Positions 7,728 to 15,928 of a stretch of DNA of 22,146 nt are shown piece by piece. The notes beneath the pieces were generated by a model. That model worked only from the letters and a program-made list of their open reading frames with translations, was not told the origin of the DNA and made no database searches. The position numbers were made by a program, and so were the translations under genes. The first letter of the stretch is position 1. The number at the start of each line of letters is the position of its first letter. The DNA is from Clostridiaceae bacterium AF10-41 (GTDB lineage Bacteria > Bacillota > Clostridia > Clostridiales > Clostridiaceae): assembly GCA_027686065.1 (NCBI GenBank), contig JAQCTH010000047.1:8354-30499 (forward strand). The letters run 5' to 3'.

Positions 7728-8813
7728 ATGAATAATAAATTTATAAAACTGACTATCACTGCAACTTTTTTAATGCTAAGTATTTCACTCTTTTCATGTA
7801 CTGACACAAGCAAAAAGGTAACTGTTTCCAATAATACTGAAGAAGAAATTTTAGTTGAAGAAAATGAAGTAACTGAACTTATAAATAATGGAACAAAGCT
7901 TCTTAATGATAAAAAATATGATGAAGCTAGCGCTTATTACAATAAAGCCATTGAATTAGATAAATCAAATAAAGACTTATATTTAGAAATTAAAGATATT
8001 TATTTAGAAGCAAATAGATTAGATGATGCTTATTTTATAACTAAAACTGCTATTTCTAATAATGTAGATGCTGAAAATATGAAAAAAGTATCTGAAGAAA
8101 TCTCATCTAAATTTGATGTAATTAATATTAATGATAAAGTTGAACAAAATTCCGAGTATTATTTTCCTAAGAACGTAACTGCAGTAATAAATGATCAATC
8201 AATTACTTTACCTATAAAATGGGATTATGCTAAAGTCGATACAAGTAATAGCGGAACCTTTGAATACTATGGTTTTAATGAAGAATATGGCAGGAAGATA
8301 AAAGTTACTTTAACTGTTCCACAAGTTGTTTATGATAAACAAATAGGGTGCATAGAAAATATCTATACCACCAATGGTAAAACTTATATTGACGTTGATT
8401 TAGTTGGCTTCTATATAACCAAAAATCTATCTTTACAAGAGGCATTTAAAGATAAAAAAGATATTCCAATTATTGAAAGCACTGAAGAATTCTATCTTCC
8501 GGATGGCTACTATATAAAAAATGACTATAGCACAATAACCACCTATGAATTATCTAATGACTGTAGTTTTCAATTATTGCACCACGACTTTGTTGAAACT
8601 TTAGGTTTAAATCGTGATTATCCTGGCAATTCTTCTATAAATCTAATAGCCTCATTTGATAACTTTAAAGATTATATAGATTTAAGAAATCCAATGGATA
8701 TAGGAGATCTTGTTATTGATGATAATACTATATTAACTAATAGAGGAACTTTATGTTGGATTGAACTGAAAAATAATGTTGTATATTCTATCTATAGGCA
8801 ATATACACCTTAA
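7728..8813 (+). CDS. TPR/Ig-like lipoprotein, second tandem copy
   Basis: This 361-residue paralogue of the preceding gene has the same layout: lipobox LFSC with Cys24, TPR-like helices (KYDEASAYYNKAIELD, RLDDAYFITKTAISN), an Ig-like segment with IKWDYAKVDTSNSGTFEYYG, and the shared GFNEEYGRK and VYDKQIG motifs. The C-terminal domain is longer and more diverged, but ends similarly (YSIYRQYTP). AAAGGAGA precedes the ATG at 7728; frame extension upstream of it runs into the first gene and has no signal sequence. The pair looks like a tandem duplication followed by divergence. Co-transcription is likely. The inverted repeat at 8837-8908 lies just downstream. Confidence 0.87.
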   Translation: MNNKFIKLTITATFLMLSISLFSCTDTSKKVTVSNNTEEEILVEENEVTELINNGTKLLNDKKYDEASAYYNKAIELDKSNKDLYLEIKDIYLEANRLDDAYFITKTAISNNVDAENMKKVSEEISSKFDVININDKVEQNSEYYFPKNVTAVINDQSITLPIKWDYAKVDTSNSGTFEYYGFNEEYGRKIKVTLTVPQVVYDKQIGCIENIYTTNGKTYIDVDLVGFYITKNLSLQEAFKDKKDIPIIESTEEFYLPDGYYIKNDYSTITTYELSNDCSFQLLHHDFVETLGLNRDYPGNSSINLIASFDNFKDYIDLRNPMDIGDLVIDDNTILTNRGTLCWIELKNNVVYSIYRQYTP

Positions 8814-8836
8814 AAATTAAACTAGTATCATTAAGA

Positions 8837-8908
8837 AAGTGGACTTATATAAGTTTGCCTATAATCTCATTTCGCTCTAAATCACTCAAAACTTATATAA
8901 GTCCACTT
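8837..8908. repeat. 20-bp perfect inverted repeat with nested palindromes
   Basis: The arms 8837-8856 and 8889-8908 are perfect reverse complements, 20 bp each, with a 32-base loop. Each arm contains the self-palindrome ACTTATATAAGT (8843-8854 and 8891-8902), so the element holds two identical operator-like dyads 48 bp apart. It lies between the lipoprotein genes and the two-component system. There is no T-run on either side that would make it a standard terminator. It could be a protein binding site, a processed RNA hairpin or a small dispersed repeat. Confidence 0.85.
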
Positions 8909-8964
8909 GAATATTGTAAATTATTCCATATAATTAAATATATAACATTAAAGGAGAAGACTAT

Positions 8965-9648
8965 ATGGCTAATGAAATACTTATTGTTGAAGATGATAAA
9001 TCTATAAATGACATATTATTTTACGCATTAAAATCTGAAGGATATAATTCTTACAGTACTTTCACTTTAAAAGAAGCTAAGGAGTATTTAAATATAAATT
9101 TACCGCATTTAATTTTACTTGACTTAAATTTACCTGATGGAAGCGGCTTTGATTTATGTAAAGATATAAGTTCTAAATGCTCTATTCCCATAATAATCCT
9201 TACAGCTAAAAACGATGTTGTTGACAAGGTATTAGGTCTAGAACTTGGAGCTGATGATTATATAACCAAGCCATTTCATATAAAAGAGGTATTAAGTAGA
9301 ATAAAGGCTGTTTTCAGAAGAATAGAAAAATCCTCTTCTGAATCTAACACTATCTTCATTAATATAAATAAATATATAAAGATTAACTTTAAAAATAGAA
9401 CAGTTTTAAAAAATGATAAAGTCATTCAGCTTAAGCCTAAGGAATATGAACTTTTAGAGTTTTTTGTCCAAAATAGAAATAAAGTCTTTTCAAGGGAACA
9501 ACTTATAGATAATGTTTGGGAATTTTCTTATGATGGAGATGTAAGAACCGTTGACATTCATATAAGAAGGCTTAGAAGTAAATTGGACACGCCTAATGAA
9601 GCATCAATAATTGAAACAGTATTTTCTGTTGGATACATTATGAGGTAA
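8965..9648 (+). CDS. OmpR/PhoB-family response regulator
   Basis: This 227-residue protein has an N-terminal receiver domain with acidic Asp10/Asp11, phospho-acceptor Asp53 (LLDLNLPDG), Thr80 and Lys102 (TKPF). It is followed by a C-terminal winged-helix DNA-binding domain (LKPKEYELLEFF, then VWEFSYDGDVRTVDIHIRRLRSKL, then VFSVGYIMR). It is a transcription regulator activated by phosphorylation, presumably by the kinase encoded 3 bp downstream. A good AAAGGAGA ribosome binding site precedes the ATG. Its targets are unknown; the inverted repeat about 57 bp upstream is a candidate autoregulatory site (inference). Confidence 0.96.
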   Translation: MANEILIVEDDKSINDILFYALKSEGYNSYSTFTLKEAKEYLNINLPHLILLDLNLPDGSGFDLCKDISSKCSIPIIILTAKNDVVDKVLGLELGADDYITKPFHIKEVLSRIKAVFRRIEKSSSESNTIFININKYIKINFKNRTVLKNDKVIQLKPKEYELLEFFVQNRNKVFSREQLIDNVWEFSYDGDVRTVDIHIRRLRSKLDTPNEASIIETVFSVGYIMR

Positions 9649-9651
9649 ATT

Positions 9652-11088
9652 ATGAAACTAAAATATAAGTTCACTTTAATAATAACTATTACTATGATTT
9701 TTCTCGGACTATCTCTTAATATTTCTGTTAGAAAAATTCTAAAAAGTAGTATGGAAGATTCAATTACGAATTCACTAAAAGAAGTTATGAAAAGTACAAG
9801 AGAATCAATAAAATATACTCTATCTATACGAGATTATATCTTTAAAGATAAGGCTTTGGTTCAAGAAGCTGATTATCTAATAGAATATATTTCATTAAAC
9901 TATGAAAGTCAAATTCAAATATGCGATGTTAATGGTAATTCAATTGCTACTAATTTATTAGAAAACCCTATTGAATTTTCTAATAATCTTAATGAAGTAA
10001 AGGATGGAAAAACTATAGTTAATATAAAATATAATAATAATTCTCTTACTGGAGTGCTTTCATATCCTTTAATAATAAACAAATCTTATCTAGGAATAAT
10101 AAATTTAACTAAAGATTACACACCTTTGCTTATTGACTATAAAAAAGCCACTAACACTTTAACATTAATTGAAATATTTCTTATTATTTTTATATTTACT
10201 ATTTCCTATAGACTTACAAATAAAATAGTTAAACCTATAGAAACACTAACTTCAGCTTCTAAAAAGTTAAGTGAAGGAAATTATGATATAAATATAAATA
10301 CAGAAGGAAATGATGAAATATCTATATTATCTAAAGAATTTATTAATATGAAAACAAAAATTCAAGAACAAATATTAGATATAGAAAAGGAAAAGGAAAA
10401 GGTTGAAAAATTGGCCTTAAGTAGAAAAATATTTTTTGACACTGTTACTCATGAACTTAAAACTCCTCTTACATCTATTATTGGATATTCTGAAATGATG
10501 ATAGAAAATATAGTTGATGATGAAGAATTTAGAGCTCGAGCTCTTGATAGAATATACTCTGAAAGCCAACGATTAAATAAACTAGTTCTTGAAATAATAA
10601 ATATTTCAAAGGGGTTATCTTCTATAAATGATGAGTTTATTAATATGGATATTGCACCTTTGATTAAAGCCATTTGTTCAGATATGAGTATTAAAGCTGA
10701 AAAATATAATTTTAGAATATATTCTATTATAGAAAGTGGCAATGTTTCTATAAAGCCAAACAAAATTAAAGAAGTTTTGATAAATCTACTTGATAATGCA
10801 ATAAAATACTCTATTGAAAATTCCACAATAATTCTTAATTCTTATGTTTGTAATAATTTTTATATTATTGATGTAATAAATGAATCTATTCCTATTCCAG
10901 AATATATATTTGAGCATATATTTGAACCCTTTGTTAAGTCTAATGATTCATCTGATTTATCTAGTACAGGACTGGGATTATACTTATGCAAAGAAATAAT
11001 AAAAGACCATGATGGCATAATAACCTTAGATAATGGTGATGAAATAATTTCAACCATAAAGCTGCCTTTAATAAAAAATCACAATTAA
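9652..11088 (+). CDS. Membrane sensor histidine kinase
   Basis: This 478-residue partner of the preceding response regulator has a first membrane helix at about residues 8-25, an extracytoplasmic sensor region to about 165 and a second helix at about 171-187. A HAMP domain follows (KPIETLTSASKKLSEGNYDI), then a coiled linker, the HisKA phospho-acceptor His267 in FFDTVTHELKTPLTS, and a HATPase domain with the N-box EVLINLLDNAIKYS and the G-box STGLGLYLCKEI. All catalytic motifs look intact. Only 3 bp separate it from the regulator gene, and GAGG sits just before the stop of that gene, so translation is coupled. The sensed signal is unknown. Confidence 0.96.
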   Translation: MKLKYKFTLIITITMIFLGLSLNISVRKILKSSMEDSITNSLKEVMKSTRESIKYTLSIRDYIFKDKALVQEADYLIEYISLNYESQIQICDVNGNSIATNLLENPIEFSNNLNEVKDGKTIVNIKYNNNSLTGVLSYPLIINKSYLGIINLTKDYTPLLIDYKKATNTLTLIEIFLIIFIFTISYRLTNKIVKPIETLTSASKKLSEGNYDININTEGNDEISILSKEFINMKTKIQEQILDIEKEKEKVEKLALSRKIFFDTVTHELKTPLTSIIGYSEMMIENIVDDEEFRARALDRIYSESQRLNKLVLEIINISKGLSSINDEFINMDIAPLIKAICSDMSIKAEKYNFRIYSIIESGNVSIKPNKIKEVLINLLDNAIKYSIENSTIILNSYVCNNFYIIDVINESIPIPEYIFEHIFEPFVKSNDSSDLSSTGLGLYLCKEIIKDHDGIITLDNGDEIISTIKLPLIKNHN

Positions 11089-11137
11089 TATATACTTTTA
11101 ATCTTATACTATATTAATTGCTTCTTTAAACATATAT

Positions 11138-11206
11138 AAAAGCTATTAATATTAATACTTATCTAAAGCCTAAACTTTAAATAAAGGTTATATTAATAGC
11201 TTTTTT
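11138..11206 (+). terminator. Terminator between the kinase gene and tyrS
   Basis: Perfect 15-bp arms (11138-11152 and 11190-11204) end in TTTTTT at 11201-11206 on the plus strand, after the kinase gene. The loop is long (37 bases). The same stem lies just after the convergent tyrS stop, where TTTT follows it on the minus strand, so it probably works in both directions. Confidence 0.75.
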
Positions 11207-11220
11207 AATCATTATTTAAT

Positions 11221-12441
11221 TTATTCTACAACTATCTTATTGTAGTTTTTCTTTCCTCTTTTAAGAAGTGCTGAACCATCTTCTAAATCTGACTCTTCCA
11301 AAGTTCTGGTAACTTCAGTTACTTTTTCTCCATTTATTGATAAGCCACCTTGTTGGATTAGTCTTCTTCCTTCTGCTTTAGATGGAACTATTTTATTTTC
11401 AGCCATTATATCTAATAAGCTTACACCTAATTTTTCTTTACTTATTGTTACTGTAGGAACATTGCTCATGTCAACTCCACCAGAGAATAAAGCTTCAGCA
11501 GCATTTTTAGCTTTAGTTGCTTCTTCTTCTCCATGAACTAGTTTTGTAACTTCAAAAGCAAGACGCTTTTTAGCTTCATTTATAGCTGCTCCTTCAACAG
11601 AACATATTTCTCTTACTTCATCCATTGGAACAAATGTTAATAATGATAAGCATTTTTCTACATCTGCATCATCTACATTTCTCCAGTATTGATAAAAATC
11701 AAATGGTGAAGTTTTATCTGGATCAAGCCATAAAGCTCCCCCCACTGTTTTTCCCATTTTTTGACCTTGGCTATTAGTTAATAAAGAACAAGTCATTGCC
11801 ATTGATTGAGCTTGAGCCTTTCTTCTAACTAATTCTACACCTGCAATCATATTTGACCATTGGTCATCTCCACCTAATTGCATTTTACAGCCATACTTTT
11901 GATTTAGTACGTAGAAATCGTATCCTTGCATTAGCATATAATTAAACTCTAAGAAAGAAAGTCCTTTTTCCAATCTTTGTTTAAAACATTCTGCTGTAAG
12001 CATTCTATTTACTGAAAAGTGAACTCCAACTTCTCTTAAGAAATCTACATAATTTAAATTTAATAACCAATCTGCATTGTTAACTAATATTGCTTTATCA
12101 TCAGAAAAATCTATAAATCTTTCCATTTGTTTTTTTATTGAATCCACATTATGTTGAATTTGTTCTTTTGTAAGCATTGTTCTCATATCAGTCTTTCCTG
12201 ATGGATCTCCTACCATTGCTGTTCCACCACCAAGAAGCGCTATCGGTCTATGTCCTGCTTTTTGCATATGAGCCATGAACATTAACGCAATAAAATGTCC
12301 AACATGTAAACTATCAGCTGTTGGATCAAAACCTATATAAAAAGTTATTTTCTCCTTTTCCAGCAATTCTCTTGTTTCATCTTCATGAGTGAATTGCTTT
12401 ATGTATCCACGATCTAATAACTCGTCTAAAACATTAGCCAT
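11221..12441 (-). CDS. tyrS: Tyrosine--tRNA ligase
   Basis: This 406-residue bacterial type tyrosyl-tRNA synthetase is a class I enzyme that charges tRNA-Tyr in the cytoplasm. It shows the HIGH signature as HVGH (46-49) in [13 protein letters not shown], the tyrosine-binding [19 protein letters not shown] region, the KMSKS signature as KMGKT (228-232), and a C-terminal S4 RNA-binding domain ([22 protein letters not shown]). AGGAGG precedes the ATG by about 9 bases. A promoter lies immediately upstream. No T-box leader is visible, although many Firmicute tyrS genes have one. Confidence 0.98.
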   Translation of the reverse strand: MANVLDELLDRGYIKQFTHEDETRELLEKEKITFYIGFDPTADSLHVGHFIALMFMAHMQKAGHRPIALLGGGTAMVGDPSGKTDMRTMLTKEQIQHNVDSIKKQMERFIDFSDDKAILVNNADWLLNLNYVDFLREVGVHFSVNRMLTAECFKQRLEKGLSFLEFNYMLMQGYDFYVLNQKYGCKMQLGGDDQWSNMIAGVELVRRKAQAQSMAMTCSLLTNSQGQKMGKTVGGALWLDPDKTSPFDFYQYWRNVDDADVEKCLSLLTFVPMDEVREICSVEGAAINEAKKRLAFEVTKLVHGEEEATKAKNAAEALFSGGVDMSNVPTVTISKEKLGVSLLDIMAENKIVPSKAEGRRLIQQGGLSINGEKVTEVTRTLEESDLEDGSALLKRGKKNYNKIVVE

Positions 12442-12475
12442 TCTACGTAACCTCCTATTTATTTTTACTTATTAT

Positions 12476-12504
12476 AGTATATCTTTTTATTTACATATTA
12501 TCAA
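12476..12504 (-). promoter_or_regulatory. tyrS promoter
   Basis: On the minus strand, TTGATA (12504-12499) and TATACT (12481-12476) are separated by 17 bases, about 35 bp before the tyrS start codon. A second TATAAT at 12476-12471 overlaps. The promoter lies between the repeat element and the gene. Confidence 0.6.
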
Positions 12505-12521
12505 CTATAAAACCATTGATT

Positions 12522-12703
12522 TAAATTGCGAAGCAATTTATATAGTTCACAGCGCACAGTTCACAGTTCACAGTTTTTGGAATAAAGTAACAGGGAACAG
12601 GTTATGATATAAATTGCAAAGCAATTTATAAATGAAAGAATGAAAAAATTAAAACAACTGTGCAATGTGCCTTGTGAACTGTGAACTGAAAAATGCTTCG
12701 CAA
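12522..12703. repeat. Nested inverted/direct repeat element upstream of tyrS
   Basis: About 180 bp has a layered symmetry. The outermost arms TTGCGAAGCA (12527-12536) and its complement (12694-12703) enclose further repeats. Inside, AGTTCAC units on the left (12544, 12558 and 12565) mirror GTGAACT units on the right (12674, 12681), with a 16-bp perfect match between 12557-12572 and 12673-12688. Two local hairpins share the TAAATTGC/GCAATTTA stem: 12522-12540 with loop GAA, and 12608-12630 with a 10-bp stem and loop AAA. There is no open frame of note. It looks like a small non-coding dispersed or mobile repeat. Confidence 0.75.
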
Positions 12704-12743
12704 AATAAAACAAAGGAGTAATTCTTAACAATAGAATTACCCC
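12704..12743 (-). terminator. Terminator-like hairpin
   Basis: An 11-bp stem (12715-12725 with 12733-12743, one G-U pair) with a 7-base loop is followed on the minus strand by TTTGTTTTATTTT. It would end transcripts coming from the small P-loop gene 300 bp upstream, or act as an attenuator ahead of tyrS. Confidence 0.75.
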
Positions 12744-13042
12744 TACCTACTACTTCTTCGACATTTAATTTTTATTAATTTAGATTTCACGAATTATTGC
12801 TAGAATTCCTTTATTTAATATTTGAACTTTAAATTTCAAATAAAACTTACTTATTTAACAACTTAATTCTTATAATCCGGTTTATCTAAGACAATCTTTA
12901 ACTACTTAAGCTTTTCTTAACTCTCTAATAACGTATCAGTTATAAATTATCCAGACCTTTAATCTTTAAATTCTATAATCCACTCCCGATAAATTACTTA
13001 ATTTTTCATAAAAATTTTAACTATTTCATTCTTCCTACTTCT
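12744..13042. other. Gene-poor 300-bp stretch
   Basis: No supportable reading frame exists on either strand; stops are dense in all frames. On the minus strand it would be the 3' untranslated part of the P-loop transcript before the terminator. A short hairpin (TTTGAA/TTCAAA, around 12819-12840) is present. The T-box core TGGNACC is absent. An untranslated RNA or a decayed gene cannot be excluded. Confidence 0.5.
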
Positions 13043-13453
13043 CTAAGCCACGTGTTCCCTTATACAATCTGGTAGCTCATCAGTACATTCGCAATTTAAA
13101 TTTATATATAAATTTAAATTGTATCTTTGAGAGAATTCCTTTAATTTTCTAAATAGACTCGTTGATTCCGATATACTATTGACTATACTCGATAAAGCAT
13201 CTATATATATATTTTCTACATCATAATTTTGAGATATAACTCCACAAAGTAAACCATAAAAGCTATCACAATCTATTACGCCAAGTTCATTAGTATTTAT
13301 AAACCTTATCCTACCTCTAAGTTGCATCATACGTCTTGCATCATCATCAATATAAACTGAATCTCCTTTTGCTTTATTTGAATGTTCATTGGCAAGTTCT
13401 ATTAACCTTTTAGTTTTACCTGCCCCTCTCCTTGCACAAAAGACTTGAATCAT
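13043..13453 (-). CDS. Small P-loop ATPase-like protein
   Basis: This 136-residue cytoplasmic protein opens with MIQVFCARRGAGKTKR. ARRGAGKT at 7-14 is a Walker A loop in which the first glycine is alanine. A hydrophobic NIYIDAL stretch near residues 80-86 could be the second strand (Walker B-like). Similar short clostridial proteins are often labelled 'twitching motility protein PilT', but nothing here supports a pilus role, as the PilT-specific domains are absent. AAGGGGAG lies about 9 bases before the ATG and is next to an upstream hairpin. It has its own leader and is followed by 300 bp without a gene. The function is unknown. Confidence 0.8.
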   Translation of the reverse strand: MIQVFCARRGAGKTKRLIELANEHSNKAKGDSVYIDDDARRMMQLRGRIRFINTNELGVIDCDSFYGLLCGVISQNYDVENIYIDALSSIVNSISESTSLFRKLKEFSQRYNLNLYINLNCECTDELPDCIREHVA

Positions 13454-13467
13454 TGGAATCCACTCCC

Positions 13468-13514
13468 CTTAATAGAATTTTTTTATTCTCTTAATATATG
13501 TATATTCTATTAAG
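13468..13514 (-). promoter_or_regulatory. Leader hairpin before the P-loop gene
   Basis: Perfect 11-bp arms CTTAATAGAAT (13468-13478) and ATTCTATTAAG (13504-13514) enclose a 25-base loop. On the minus strand the second arm runs into the AAGGGGAG ribosome binding site, so the hairpin could affect initiation. The stem is AT-rich, so stability is modest. Confidence 0.4.
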
Positions 13515-13535
13515 TTGAAAATATTTACAGAATAT

Positions 13536-13582
13536 TTTAAAAAATAAAAAGATAGTGCTCTTTATTACATCACTATCTTTTT
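13536..13582 (-). terminator. Terminator of the GGDEF gene
   Basis: Perfect 12-bp arms (13546-13557 with 13571-13582) and a 13-base loop are followed on the minus strand by TTTTTATTTTTT. The stem overlaps the stop codon of the GGDEF gene. Confidence 0.9.
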
Positions 13583-14660
13583 ATCTAAAAAAATGAGAAC
13601 TCATTACTTTATTTTTTCCTGCATGCTTTGCTTTATAAAGATATTTATCTGCACAATTAATAACAGCTTCTAGATTTTCTCCATCATATGGATAAAAACC
13701 AACGCCAAAGCTTGCGGTAATATTGCCTCCGAGTTCCTCTTTTGATATAAAGTTTTTTGATACAGCTTTCCTTATATTATCGATTCGCTCGTATACCTCT
13801 TGATTACTGTTAGTACAATCTATATATAATATTATTTCTTCTCCACCATATCTTGCTATTATATCCTTTGGATATAGCATGTTCCTAATTAAATTTGCAG
13901 TTTCTATCAATACTTTATCTCCAAATTGATGTCCTAAAGTATCATTAATCCTTTTAAAATTATCTAAGTCAATCATAACTATTGCATATTTTTCTATTTT
14001 ATCATCAGTTAATCTTTCTTCTATAATTTCATAAAATGTCTTTCTATTATAAATTCCAATTAATGCATCACATTGTGCTGCTTTTTCTATCTTTTTATAT
14101 AAAATAGAATTTTCTAAAGCAATTGCTATTTGACTAGCTATTGAAGATAAGAAAATTTCATGAAATTCAGATAGAAAATTATAGTGGGTATGATCCACTA
14201 TAATATAACCTATAAAATTTTCTCCAACTTTAATTGGCACACCCATTCTTGAATGAATAAATATACCATTTAACTCGTCTTCTATTATTGGCTCCTTTGA
14301 ATTTAAAATAAAAGTTTTATGCTTACTTATGTATTTTTTACATTCCTCTGTAAGCCCTATACTTTCTTCTGTTCCATTAGTAGCTTTTATCACAAATTTA
14401 AAATCTTCTAATAAATATATGGTGGATTGAGTAACTCCTATAATTCCTATAATCATATCATTTATCATTGGTATTATATTTTTACTACTTAAATTTGAAT
14501 TTATATAATTGCTAATTAATATTACATTAGAAAGCATATCGAGGTTTTTTTCATATTGAACATTAGCAGAACTTAATTCCTGTATTTTTTCTTCTGTGAT
14601 TTTCTGATAGCTTTCGTACTCTGACTTAAGTTGCTGATACTTAACTTTATAATCGTCCAT
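13581..14660 (-). CDS. GAF-GGDEF diguanylate cyclase
   Basis: This 359-residue soluble protein likely makes cyclic di-GMP from two GTP. Residues 1-40 are a Lys/Glu/Gln-rich coiled coil. Residues about 45-185 form a GAF-type sensor domain (STIYLLED, then SRMGVPIKVGENFIGYIIVDH). Residues about 195-355 form the GGDEF domain with DALIGIYNRKTF, metal-binding MIDLDNFKRIND (Asp231) and the active-site loop RYGGEEI at 270-276, followed by SFGVGFYPYDG. The signature ends in Ile instead of Phe. The inhibitory I-site RxxD is replaced by YPKD (263-266), so product inhibition may be missing. GGGAGGGAG precedes the ATG. It is monocistronic. Confidence 0.93.
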   Translation of the reverse strand: MDDYKVKYQQLKSEYESYQKITEEKIQELSSANVQYEKNLDMLSNVILISNYINSNLSSKNIIPMINDMIIGIIGVTQSTIYLLEDFKFVIKATNGTEESIGLTEECKKYISKHKTFILNSKEPIIEDELNGIFIHSRMGVPIKVGENFIGYIIVDHTHYNFLSEFHEIFLSSIASQIAIALENSILYKKIEKAAQCDALIGIYNRKTFYEIIEERLTDDKIEKYAIVMIDLDNFKRINDTLGHQFGDKVLIETANLIRNMLYPKDIIARYGGEEIILYIDCTNSNQEVYERIDNIRKAVSKNFISKEELGGNITASFGVGFYPYDGENLEAVINCADKYLYKAKHAGKNKVMSSHFFR

Positions 14661-14769
14661 ACTCCCTCCCTATTTCATCTAACATAGTATGAATCGAATC
14701 CAGACAATCTATAAGTTAATATTACTTTATTTTCCTTTTAATATCAATAGATTTTTACATCCAAAATTG

Positions 14770-14806
14770 TTTTCATTATAATATTTGTACTATAGTATAA
14801 TGAAAA
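14770..14806 (-). terminator. Possible weak terminator after gerKC
   Basis: Perfect 11-bp AT-rich arms (14770-14780 and 14796-14806) with a 15-base loop lie a few bases after the gerKC stop codon. No proper T-run follows on the minus strand, so termination is uncertain. Confidence 0.35.
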
Positions 14807-14809
14807 TAT

Positions 14810-15928
14810 CTATAAGCTATCTTTTATTAATCCTGTTCCTTCAACTATTATGTTCACATTTACTTCTAAGTCAGTTTTTGATATAGGATTATATACTGCT
14901 ACCCTTGGGTAATGTATGTCTAAAAGCCTTTCTATTTCAAAGATATCAAGTTCCTTTTCTTTATATTCAGCAAATATATTTTTGATATAACTTTCTACTT
15001 CTTTTTCTTTAACTTCTTTTATATATTTCAATAACTCTTTATCAACAATTAGCCTTCCTTGTGTTTCTGCCACAGACACTTTCATTTCTAAATTTTTAAT
15101 TAATTTAATATTTTCTCCATCATATTGAATTTTGCTTTCTGTATTGTTATCTAATATATCTAATGTTATGAATCCTTGTTCTGATTGAGGATTAGACATT
15201 TCTAAAGTTCCTCTTCTTATATTATTCATAAGTAAGTTATAGCTCATTGCATCCTTTGCATCAATTCTTTCTACTAATATATTATCTTTTATTATTGCGC
15301 CTCCACCAATTTCAATTTTTTTATCTAAGGCATCTTCTCTTATTTCAATAACTCCAACTATATATGTATCACTAGCTGTTACTGAATTATTTAGGTAGTC
15401 ATTCATATTAGCTCTCATAGCTCTTGGATTTCTTTTGTTTTTATGTACTAATTCTTCTAAATATAGCCCTAAATATTCTTCATCACTTGAAGTTATTTTT
15501 AATAAGTCCTTAACTTCTCCAAAATAGACAAACATGTCTGGTTTAATTTGAAACTCTTGACTATTATTTATTAGGTCTATGTATCTTTTTATACCATCCC
15601 TTGCAGCATTTTCTGTAAAAATATATGCTCTATTTTGAGAGTAATTCAATTCAAAACTTGATGCCAAATTTACGTCTCTTAAGGCTTCTAAAGCTGTTTT
15701 CCCTATACCTCTATAGATTATCCTCTTTCCTTTATCTGAGCTTTCATTAGTGCTTCTATAGGGTTTTACACAATCTACATAAACTATTGCTCTTCCAAAA
15801 TCATCTGTATCAAATATAACACTTGTAGCAAAACTTACTTTGTTTATATCTCTATAATTAAAACATCCTACTAAGAAAAAGGGGATAAAAAACACTGTTA
15901 TAATTTTGCTTAACCTCTTGAACTTCAT
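14810..15928 (-). CDS. gerKC: Spore germinant receptor lipoprotein subunit C
   Basis: This 372-residue GerAC-family protein is a lipoprotein of the spore inner membrane that forms the germinant receptor with the A and B subunits. It has a basic N-terminus, a hydrophobic stretch and the lipobox LVGC with Cys22, followed by CFNYRDINKVSFATSVIFD, typical of the family start. Further family features are the AL.DVN..SSFELNYSQNRAYIFTE segment and a C-terminal LDIFEIERLLDIHYP. The ATG overlaps the gerKA stop codon (ATGA), with GGGGGATG upstream, so translation is coupled. The GerK name rests on family and locus layout; other GerA-type names are possible. Confidence 0.9.
   Translation of the reverse strand: MKFKRLSKIITVFFIPFFLVGCFNYRDINKVSFATSVIFDTDDFGRAIVYVDCVKPYRSTNESSDKGKRIIYRGIGKTALEALRDVNLASSFELNYSQNRAYIFTENAARDGIKRYIDLINNSQEFQIKPDMFVYFGEVKDLLKITSSDEEYLGLYLEELVHKNKRNPRAMRANMNDYLNNSVTASDTYIVGVIEIREDALDKKIEIGGGAIIKDNILVERIDAKDAMSYNLLMNNIRRGTLEMSNPQSEQGFITLDILDNNTESKIQYDGENIKLIKNLEMKVSVAETQGRLIVDKELLKYIKEVKEKEVESYIKNIFAEYKEKELDIFEIERLLDIHYPRVAVYNPISKTDLEVNVNIIVEGTGLIKDSL

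Noticed and set aside
10449..10826. 125-codon minus-strand frame
   Set aside because: It mirrors the histidine kinase gene, whose catalytic motifs are clear on the other strand.
12544..12688. AGTTCAC/GTGAACT repeats as a CRISPR array
   Set aside because: The units are only 7 bases, partly in mirror order and without regular spacers; no cas genes are present.
12744..13042. T-box leader of tyrS or a decayed second P-loop gene
   Set aside because: There is no T-box core, and only an 11-base sequence (AATCCACTCCC, 12977 and 13457) is shared with the P-loop gene's upstream region; this is too little evidence.
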